Source: Streptomyces sp. SLBN-118
GTDB lineage: Bacteria; Actinomycetota; Actinomycetes; Streptomycetales; Streptomycetaceae
Direction: 5' to 3'
NCBI RefSeq assembly: GCF_006715635.1
Contig: NZ_VFNP01000002.1
Coordinates: forward strand, 2,170,001 to 2,234,000
Length of the DNA: 64,000 nt
Position numbers and translations under genes: made by a program. Shown here piece by piece: positions 9,305 through 17,200 of this stretch (positions within the stretch are counted from its first letter, which is position 1; each line of letters opens with the position of its first letter). The notes below the pieces were generated by a model. It was not told where the DNA came from and searched no databases. It saw only the letters and a list, made by a program, of their open reading frames with translations.

Positions 9305-11299
9305 TCATGTCAGCCGGCGCCACTGGCCGTTGCCCGCATTGCGTGACCTGCTCGATGTCACGGACTGCTTCGACCTCAGCGCATATGAGTGGTCGGCCGC
9401 CCTTCTCGCGAGTTCTGCCACGAGTGCGTGGATCGAAAGGTGCGGTGTCGCCGCGAGCCTGGCGACGGCCATACGCAGCTCCAGCGGATACTGCCCGCAG
9501 ACCGCCGCCAGTTCGGCCGTGGCCTCGGGCTCCGCCTGCGTACGCTCCGGACCGAGATGGGTCTCGATCAGGGCGTACGACTCCGCCGCGGACAGGACGT
9601 CCAGGGGAATGGACTGCGCGCCCTCACGGGTCACCAGATCGATCAGCGGTGATCTGCTGGTGACGACCACCAGGTTTCCCGGAGTGCCCGGCAGCAGTGC
9701 CCGGACCTGTGCCGCGTCCGCCGCGTCGTCGAGCAGCACCAGGAAGTGGCGGCCGGCGAGGAGGCTGCGGAACAGGGCGGACGACTCTTCCCGGGTGTCC
9801 GGGATCCAGGCGTCCGGCACTCCGAGGGACCGCAGGAAGCGGGTGAGCACCGTACGCGGGTCGACCGGCCGTCCCGTGGCTTCGGCGCTGCCCCGCAGAT
9901 CGGCATAGAGCTGCCCGTCGGGAAACTCCTCGTGCCGGTGATGGGCCCACCGCACGGCCAGTGCCGTCTTTCCGATCTCGGGCGGTCCGTGGATGGCGGC
10001 AATACCCACGGAGGGATGGCCCTTGCGCTGGTGCGCCAGGAGACCGTCCAGAACCTCCAGTTGCTCCTGCCGCCCGATGAAGGGCGTGATGACCGGCGGG
10101 AGTTGCGCCGGTGGTGCCAGGCTTCGGGGACGGGAGTCGGACGACGAGGCCGTCCGCGGCTCCTGGGGCGCGGGCCAGGAGCCGCGGGCGGTGCCGTACG
10201 CCTGGGTCGTGGCCGAGCCGGGCGGTTGTGCGGCCGTGTGACCGGCGTGCCTTTCGGGGCCGTTCGGGCCATCGGGGCCGCTCGGGCCATCGGGGCCGTA
10301 GTGCGTCAGGATGGCGTTGCGGGCCTGCCAGATCTCTTCGCTGGGCTCGACGCCCAGTTCCTTCTTCAGCCGTATTCGCAGATCGGCGAAGAGGCGCAGC
10401 GCGGCCGCCCGCCGCCCGGAGCCGGCGAGCGCGAGCATGATCCGCGCCTGGAGTGCCTCGTGCAGCGGCTCCTCGTACGACGCGACCCTGAGATGTTCGA
10501 CCGCAAAGGCGGAACGGTTCAGTCTGATGGCCAGATCGGCGAATTCGATGGCCACATCGATGTGCCGCTGCGCCACCCTGACGACGGCGGGGTGCTGCCA
10601 CAGCTGCGACAGATCCTGGAGCAGCCGCCCCTGCCAGCCGCGCAGGGCCTGGCCGAACAATTCGAGTGCGGCCATCGGGTCGGCTGCCGCCGTCTGCTTG
10701 GCCTGTGCGCTGCGCTCCTCGAACTGACGGAGGTCCAGCTCAACGCCTCTACTGTTGAAGACGTATCCACCGCGCACCGTACTGATCCGGCGGGCTCCTC
10801 TTGCGTGCCTTCCCTGCCCCGGCTCAATGAGGCGGCGCAGTCGCGCCACATAGGTGTGCACCAATTTCTGGTACGCGGGCGGCGCTTCACCGCTCCAGAG
10901 CACATCCGCTATTTCTTCGTGGCTCACGGTCTGGTCCGGCTGCACGGCAAGCAGACCGAGAAGTGCCCGCTGTTTCAGTGGCATGGCCACGGGCAGCCCG
11001 GTGCACAGGACCGTCAGCGGCCCCAACAGGCGTATCTCGTAGTGGAATCCTGGCTGGTCGGGCTGCTGATCCGCATCGGGCTCACTGCCCGGTGCGGCGG
11101 CACCGTAGTCGTACCCGACCACCTCGGCCATCCGCGCCAAGGTCTCGTGGCGCGGGTTCTTCACCTGGCCACGCTCAATATGGCGGACGGTTCTGACGCT
11201 GATCTCGGCCCTTCGCGCCACTTCGTCCTGAGTTAATCCTGCCTTGATGCGTGCGGCCCGAAGACCGTCCCCCCTGGCAATCCTCAACCATCCCCCCAC
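9305..11299 (-). CDS. SARP-family regulator with N-terminal XRE domain and C-terminal NB-ARC domain
   Basis: A protein of about 664 residues, read as a transcriptional activator. Residues about 10-65 form an XRE-type helix-turn-helix (LTQDEVARRAEISVRTVRHI). An OmpR-like winged helix and bacterial transcriptional activation domain follow (about 88-330), as in SARP proteins. The C-terminal third is an ATP-binding STAND module with a P-loop GPPEIGKT and a Walker B-like LVLLDDAAD. The TPR tail of AfsR is absent. The GTG at 11299 has poor ribosome-site spacing; a TTG at 11287 behind a G-rich stretch is an alternative. Codon 22 is TTA, the rare bldA-dependent leucine codon. It sits between the exporter gene and the ACP/PKS genes and is the obvious candidate pathway activator. 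Confidence 0.88.
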   Translation of the reverse strand: MGGWLRIARGDGLRAARIKAGLTQDEVARRAEISVRTVRHIERGQVKNPRHETLARMAEVVGYDYGAAAPGSEPDADQQPDQPGFHYEIRLLGPLTVLCTGLPVAMPLKQRALLGLLAVQPDQTVSHEEIADVLWSGEAPPAYQKLVHTYVARLRRLIEPGQGRHARGARRISTVRGGYVFNSRGVELDLRQFEERSAQAKQTAAADPMAALELFGQALRGWQGRLLQDLSQLWQHPAVVRVAQRHIDVAIEFADLAIRLNRSAFAVEHLRVASYEEPLHEALQARIMLALAGSGRRAAALRLFADLRIRLKKELGVEPSEEIWQARNAILTHYGPDGPSGPDGPNGPERHAGHTAAQPPGSATTQAYGTARGSWPAPQEPRTASSSDSRPRSLAPPAQLPPVITPFIGRQEQLEVLDGLLAHQRKGHPSVGIAAIHGPPEIGKTALAVRWAHHRHEEFPDGQLYADLRGSAEATGRPVDPRTVLTRFLRSLGVPDAWIPDTREESSALFRSLLAGRHFLVLLDDAADAAQVRALLPGTPGNLVVVTSRSPLIDLVTREGAQSIPLDVLSAAESYALIETHLGPERTQAEPEATAELAAVCGQYPLELRMAVARLAATPHLSIHALVAELARRAADHSYALRSKQSVTSSRSRNAGNGQWRRLT
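11234..11236 (-). promoter_or_regulatory. TTA leucine codon in the SARP gene
   Basis: In the frame KAGLTQDE the leucine is encoded by TTA. In Streptomyces this codon is read by the bldA tRNA, so translation of the regulator should depend on developmental stage. Confidence 0.85.
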
Positions 11300-11435
11300 C
11301 CTTCAAGTGCATTTGGCCACGCCAGTTCACATAGGACTGGCACGTCTCGCCACCGGCCACTCTATTGTGAAGATTCTGCGGAAGTGAAGGCTCCGACTTT
11401 GTCATTGCCAACATTCGTACGAAACACGGCCCCAG

Positions 11436-11447
11436 GGTGTTGACACC
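11436..11447. promoter_or_regulatory. Inverted repeat GGTGT-TG-ACACC upstream of the SARP gene
   Basis: A 5+2+5 inverted repeat about 137 nt upstream of the SARP start, in the gap downstream of the MFS terminator. It could be an operator for the SARP promoter. I see no second copy, so it stays tentative. Confidence 0.3.
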
Positions 11448-11506
11448 AGGTGACCACGGACTGCTGCCTTACAAGAATCCAGTCGAAACCTCAACCAAAT
11501 TCCCCC

Positions 11507-11535
11507 GGGTCCGCCGGTCGGTGACCGGCGGACCC
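11507..11535 (-). terminator. Terminator-like hairpin after the MFS gene
   Basis: GGGTCCGCCGGTC and GACCGGCGGACCC form a perfect 13-bp GC-rich stem with a 3-nt loop, 12 nt beyond the MFS stop codon on the minus strand. It separates the exporter gene from the SARP gene. There is no strong U-tract, which is common in Streptomyces. Confidence 0.7.
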
Positions 11536-11546
11536 ACGCACCACTC

Positions 11547-13094
11547 TCAGGCGGTCCGAAGCGGACTTTCCGCCGCCGGCGACTGCCCGTCGTACTCGGG
11601 AACACCGGCGTCCGGCTGTTCGGCCGACCGGCGCACCAGCACCAGAACGAGCATCCCGGCGAGCACTGCCGCGATACCGCTGATCAGGAACACCTGGTCG
11701 AGACCCGCCGCCCAGGCGTCCTCGATCGCCGTGGTCGCCGCGGCCCGCGACTGCTCCGGGAGACCGGCGACCACGCTGGAGGCCTGACCGCTGGTGACCA
11801 GCTCGGCCACATCGTGCGTTCCGGCGAACGCCTTGCTGTCGTCGAGGTTCCGCCCGACGGCGCCCGCCAGGATGGCGCCCACAACCGGGATCCCGACCGC
11901 GAAGCCGAGCTGCCGGAACGTGTTCGCCGCGCCGCCCGCCATGCCCGCCCTGCTCGCCGGTGCCGCGGCCAGCGCGGCCGATGCAAGGGTCGGCGAGGCG
12001 ATACCGACGCCGACACCGGTGACGATCATGCCGGGGAGCAGGGCCGTCCAGCCCGAGTCGCCGGTGACGAGCATCTCCAGGAGCGTGCCCGCACCGATCA
12101 GCAGAAGACCGATACCGATCGGCCACTGCGGAGCCGCGCTCGCCAGGAAGCGGCCGGCAAGTCCGGCGGCCAGGAAGGACATTCCGCTCAGCGGCGTGAG
12201 GATCAGGCCCGCCTTGACCGGGCTGAGGTCGAGCACCGACTGCGCCCACACCGAGACGAACACCAGGTTGGCGAAGGCCGCGGCGCTGAACACCACGGCT
12301 CCGGCCATCAGCCCGCCGAAGGACGGTGTACGCATCAGAGCCAGGTCCAGCATCGGATCCCGCTTGCCGCGCTCGACCAGGATGAAGGCCACCAGCGCGA
12401 GCGCCGCACCGCCGAACAGGGCGAGCGTCGTGTTCGCGCCCCAGCCGTCGTCGCCCGCGCGGATCAGGGCGAAGATCAGCAGCGTCGCCATCAGGGTGAA
12501 GCCGATCGTGCCGGGCAGGTCGATCCGGCGGTCGGTGCGGATGGCGGAGCCCTCCAGGTACTTGCGGCCGACGATCAGCGCGAGCGCCGCGACGGGCAGG
12601 TTGACCAGGAAGATCCACCGCCAGTTCAGATGCTCGGTGAGCAGTCCGCCGAGGATCGGACCGGCCGCGGCGGCGGCGCCGTTGACCGCACCCCAAAGGC
12701 CGAACGCGATCCCGCGGTCGCGACCGCGGTAATTGCCGGCCAGCAGGGCGGTGTTGGTGGCGAACATCGCTGCGGCACCGAGGCCCTGCACACCGCGCGC
12801 GGCGATCAGCGAGCCGCTGTTGTTCGCGAGGCCGCAGGCCAGCGAGGCGAGGGCGAAGACGGCGAGGCCGACGAGATAGACCTGCCGGGCGCCCTTGAGG
12901 TCGGACAGCGAGCCGATCGCCATCAGCAGGGCGGCCAGGACCAGCACATAGACGTCGACCACCCACTGCAGATCGGAGAACGACGCGTCGAGCGAGTCGG
13001 TCATCTGCGGCAGGGCGACGCTGACGATGGTCACGTCGATCAACAGCATGAAGGTGCCAAGGCAAACCGCCAGCAGCGGCATCCATTTGCGCAT
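11547..13094 (-). CDS. MFS drug-efflux transporter, DHA2 (14-TM) family
   Basis: A 515-residue membrane protein of the EmrB/QacA-like major facilitator group. It starts MRKWMPLLAVCL with a first membrane helix and the signature LLIDVTIVSVALPQM, then many hydrophobic segments, consistent with 14 helices. It is probably a proton-driven exporter of the cluster product or a resistance pump. The ATG follows a GAGAGG ribosome site. It is transcribed divergently from a TetR gene, and the shared gap carries a TTAGAC palindrome, the classic arrangement of a repressor-controlled pump. The substrate cannot be read from sequence. Confidence 0.9.
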   Translation of the reverse strand: MRKWMPLLAVCLGTFMLLIDVTIVSVALPQMTDSLDASFSDLQWVVDVYVLVLAALLMAIGSLSDLKGARQVYLVGLAVFALASLACGLANNSGSLIAARGVQGLGAAAMFATNTALLAGNYRGRDRGIAFGLWGAVNGAAAAAGPILGGLLTEHLNWRWIFLVNLPVAALALIVGRKYLEGSAIRTDRRIDLPGTIGFTLMATLLIFALIRAGDDGWGANTTLALFGGAALALVAFILVERGKRDPMLDLALMRTPSFGGLMAGAVVFSAAAFANLVFVSVWAQSVLDLSPVKAGLILTPLSGMSFLAAGLAGRFLASAAPQWPIGIGLLLIGAGTLLEMLVTGDSGWTALLPGMIVTGVGVGIASPTLASAALAAAPASRAGMAGGAANTFRQLGFAVGIPVVGAILAGAVGRNLDDSKAFAGTHDVAELVTSGQASSVVAGLPEQSRAAATTAIEDAWAAGLDQVFLISGIAAVLAGMLVLVLVRRSAEQPDAGVPEYDGQSPAAESPLRTA

Positions 13095-13245
13095 GACGCG
13101 GAGCCTCTCAGATTGCGGGACGAAAAGTGGACAAATGCACCGGCAAGCCGGTCGGGTCGCCCGGTGGCCGGGTCGTGCACTGCTGCTTGAAAAACCGGTG
13201 CCGCAGGACGCGGCGCCGGTGACGGGCGGTCTGTGCGGGCACCTC

Positions 13246-13260
13246 TTAGACAGTGGCTAA
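13246..13260. promoter_or_regulatory. TTAGAC-type palindromic operator, copy 1
   Basis: TTAGACAGTGGCTAA is an imperfect 15-bp palindrome in the MFS/TetR divergent promoter. It matches better palindromes at 21018 and 45646 in the core TTAGAC-N3-GTCTAA. The neighbouring TetR protein is the likely ligand, by the usual autoregulation logic of that family. Confidence 0.65.
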
Positions 13261-13344
13261 TAGGTTAGGCTGACTCTATGCCCTGCGGGTCGCCGGGCGT
13301 CAAGTCGCTTCGGTCACACCCCCTCCAGCGTTAGGTTCCTCGTC

Positions 13345-14040
13345 ATGTCTGGGTCAGCGCCCCGCCGCCGTTCACGGGCCTCGGCAGGCCTGCCGCCGAT
13401 CACGGCGGACAAAATCATCGATGCCGCGGTCGAGTTGACCGCCGAGCACGGGCTCGACGGCTGGTCGATCCGGCAGATCGCCACCAAGCTGGACGTATGG
13501 CCAGGTGTGGTCGCCCATCACGTCGGCGACCGCGAGGCGGTGGTCATGGCGGTCACCGACCGGGTGATCGCACGCATTCCGGTGCCCGACGCGGACGTGC
13601 CCTGGCGCGACTGGTTCAGCGTGCTGATGCTCGAAGGGCGCGCCGTCCTGCGCCAGTACCCGGGCGTGGCCCGCCGCCTGGTCCTGGTCGGCCCGAACGT
13701 GCCGGCCGCCCTGCCGACGATCGACGTCGGCATCAAGGTGCTGCTGGGGGCGGGGTTCGGCAAGCACGCGACCGAGATCTACCGCTACCTGCTCAACAGC
13801 GCGTTCATGCTGGTGGCGGTGGAGGACGACCGCGACAACTACTTCCCGGCGGCACGCGCGGAAATGGGCCGCGCCATGGCCGCGTTCGCTGAGGACGAGA
13901 CACGGCCCGGTCTGGCGGCGGCGGGTGCGCAGGCGGTCGCGAGCGACGATCCGGCGGATCTGGCCGCGCAGGATCTGGCGTTCTTCAAGCTGACGGTGGA
14001 ACGGTCGCTGGACGGCGCGGAGGCGCTGCTGAAGGACTGA
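13345..14040 (+). CDS. TetR/AcrR-family transcriptional regulator
   Basis: A 231-residue protein with an N-terminal TetR helix-turn-helix (about 20-66: KIIDAAVELTAEHGLDGWSIRQIA, then a second helix with VVAHHVGDRE) and a helical ligand-binding C-terminal domain. It is divergent from the MFS gene. The gap holds one copy of a palindrome found at two more promoters in the window, so it may repress the MFS pump, the benzoxazole operon and the ABC pair, and be released by a pathway product or intermediate. DNA-binding family is seen directly; targets are inferred. Confidence 0.88.
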   Translation: MSGSAPRRRSRASAGLPPITADKIIDAAVELTAEHGLDGWSIRQIATKLDVWPGVVAHHVGDREAVVMAVTDRVIARIPVPDADVPWRDWFSVLMLEGRAVLRQYPGVARRLVLVGPNVPAALPTIDVGIKVLLGAGFGKHATEIYRYLLNSAFMLVAVEDDRDNYFPAARAEMGRAMAAFAEDETRPGLAAAGAQAVASDDPADLAAQDLAFFKLTVERSLDGAEALLKD

Positions 14041-14188
14041 GCTGCCGCCCGGGGGCCGCCCCGGATGCCCCGGACCGGTTGCGCCGCCGCGATCAGTTCA
14101 CGGGTCCGTGGCCGGTGGTGCCCCGCGCGGACGCGGCGATCAGCGCTGGACCCCGATGAACGGACCTGAACATCCCCGGAGCACAGAG

Positions 14189-14228
14189 ACCCGCCGGCCG
14201 GCCTGGATGTCCAGGCCGGCCGGCGGGT
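14189..14228. terminator. Bidirectional terminator hairpin between TetR and PKS genes
   Basis: A 19-bp perfect inverted repeat (ACCCGCCGGCCGGCCTGGA and its complement) with a 2-nt centre, between two convergent genes. Its size and position make it a strong terminator for both strands. Confidence 0.85.
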
Positions 14229-14272
14229 CAATTCAGCCGCGGGGCAGGGGAACAGCCCCGCCCCAAGCGCGC

Positions 14273-17200
14273 CTACGCCGAGGTGCGCCGTTCCTCGTCC
14301 GCGTTGGCGGCACCCTCCCCCAGCACTCCCGCCAGGAAGCCCGCGATCTCGCTCACCGTGGGGTAGTTCCACAGCAGCGTCGCCGGCAGCGCCACGCCCA
14401 GGTCCCGTTCCAGCGCGACCCGTACCGCCGTCGCCAGCAGTGAGTCGACCCCTGCCTCGGTGAGCGGGCGGTGGACGCCGACGGCCGCGGGCTGGACGCC
14501 GAGGACTACGGCGACCCGCCGGCGTACGTCGTCGAGCAGATACGCGGCCAGTTCGTCCCCGGTGAGGCCGACCCAGTCGGGCACTTCGGCCGGCTGGGAC
14601 GCGTCGTCCCGGGCCAGTTCCGCGAGCAGCGCGGGCCGCGGACCTGTGTGGCCGCGCAGCAGGCTCAGGACCGTGACCAGGGCGCTCGGCGCACGGCCGA
14701 CGGTCTGGTCGAAGGCGCGCAGCGCCTGGTCGGGGGCGATGTCCGCGGTGCCCCGGGCGGCCAGTTCGGCGTCGGTGGCCGAGGCCGCCGTCGCCATGCC
14801 CATTCCGCGCCAGCTGGTCCAGGCGATGCTCACCGTCTCGTCGTGCCCGGTGGCCCGCCGGTGCGCGGCCAGTGCGTCGAGGAAGGCGTTGGCCGCCGCG
14901 TACGCACCCTGGCCGGGCAGTCCGAGCAGGGGGCCGCACGAGGAGAACAGGACGAAGAAGTCCGTCGACCCGGGCGGGAACAGCTCGTGGAGCACCATCG
15001 CGCCGTCGGCCTTGGGCCGCATGACGTCCCGCAGATGCCCCGCCTCCAGCCGGTGCATGAGCGCGCTGTGCACCGTGCCCGCGGCGTGGACCACGCCCCG
15101 GATCGGCGGCAGTTGGAGCGCGTCGAGCGCTGCCCGGGTCGCGTCGAGGTCCGTTATGTCGGCGGCCACGGTGGTGACGCTGACTCCGGCGGCCTCCAGT
15201 CGCCGCAGCGCGGCAATCCGGGGGTCGTCGTCGGACCACTGTGCCCGCGGGGGCACCGCGGTGCGGCCGAGGAGCACGATGCGGCGGGCGCCGCGCCGGG
15301 CGAGGTGCTCGGCGAGCACCAGGCCGAGCACTCCGAGACCGCCGGTGATCAGATACGTTCCGTCGGCCCGGCAGGTGAACTGTTCGCCGCCCTCGGCAAG
15401 TTCGGCCGGTACGAGCCGGGGCACCCGCACCTCGCCGTCGGTGACGGCGAGCACCGGCTCGGCCGGGCGCAGGTGCAGCAGGCTCAGCAGCAAGCCGGCG
15501 GGCAGTTCCTCCGTCGGTCCGGCCGGCAGGTCGACCACGCCGCCCCAGAATTCGGGGTGTTCGCTCGCGGCCACCCGGCCCATGCCCCACAGCGGGGCGT
15601 GGCTGAGCTCGTCGGCCGAGGCGGCTTCCCGTACTCCCCTGGTCAGGCACCACAGCGTGGGCTTGCGGCCGGGCAGCGCGGCGATGGCGCCGACCAGTTC
15701 GGCGAAGGCGACTGCGACGTCGGCGGCCGGTATCGCGTGCGGTGCGAAGAGCACATGGTCCGCGCCGTCCAGGTCGGCCCGGTCGACGCTGACCGTCGCG
15801 CCGTGCTCGGCGCAGGCGGGAACGAGCGCGCGGGCCAGGTCGTCGGGGCCGAGCACCAGCACCGTACGGTCGGGGAGGGCGGTGTGCGAGGCGGTGTCCA
15901 CCGGGAAGGGCTGCCAGTCCAGTTCGAAGCGGCCGCTGGCGCTCTGCTCCTCCCCGGACAGGTCGCCCTCGAGCTCGCTGTAGCGCAGCCCGCGCAGGGT
16001 GAGTACGGACTCGGCGCCGTCTGCCTCGCCGCGGATGTCGACGTGCACGGTCGTGGGGTGGTCCTCGTCGAGCCCGACCGAGATCGTCGCCCTCCGGGGC
16101 GGCAGCCCGGTCCGGGTCACCTGATCCACGTACGAAGGCATGCGCAGCACGCCCGGGCCGGGGAAGATGACCGAGGCCATGGAGAGGGCGGCGTCCAGGA
16201 CGGCGGCCCAGCTGCGGTCCAGGTCGGCGCTCGCGGTGGCGGTCAGTGTGCCCTCACCGCGGTGCAGTTCCTCGATCTGCCAGGGGTAACCCATGTCGGC
16301 GACGCCCAGTTCGGCGAGCCGCTCGATGACATAGCCGGGGTCGAGGGTCTCCGAACTCTCCCCCGTCCGTACGGGCTCGGGCTCCGCTCCCCCGCCGACG
16401 GTGGCCATCGTGTGGGTGGACCAGGCCGAGTCGGGTGCGCCGAGCCGGCGGGAGACGAGGGTCAGCGCGGTGTCGTCGCGGACGATCTGAAGTTCGCGCG
16501 TCTCCTGCTCCGGCACCACGACCGGCTGACGCAGCCGCAGATCGGTTAGCACATCGGTGCGGCCCGCGGTGAGGAAGGTGTTGACCAGTACGGCGGCCGG
16601 AACGATCTCCGTGTTCAGCACGGGGTGGCGACGCGGGTAGGGCCGGGTGCGCAGATCGAGTGTGGTCTGCCAGACCCGCAGTCGGGAGCCGTGGACCCCG
16701 GTCTCGCTGCCGAGCAGTGTGTCGACCGGTGACTGGCTGCCGCCGCGTGCGTCGACCCAGTGCCGGGCGTGCTGCCAGGCGGTGGTGGGCAGGTCGGTGC
16801 GGTTCCCGGCGGGCTGAAGGACCGACCAGTCGACCGGGACGCCCTGGCAGTGCAGTGCGGCGAGCGAGGTGAGCAGGGTGGTCCGCTCCGGGCGGTGGCG
16901 GCGAAGGCTGGGCGTGACCAGGGTGTCTCCGGCGCCCGAGACGGTCTCGTTGATCGAGTGGCCGACGACGGGGTGCGCGGAGATCTCCAGGAACAGCCGG
17001 TGGCCGTCCTCGAACGCGGCCTCGACCGCCTGCTGGAAGCGCACCGGATTACGCAGGTTGAGCCCCCAGTAGTCGGCGTCCTGGCGTCGCGTCGAGCGCG
17101 GGTCGTCGAGCGCGGTGAGGTAGAGCGGCACCTGTGCGGTCCCCGCCCGGAGATCGGCGACGGCAGCGGCGAGGTCGGCGCTGATCGCGTCCATGTGCGC

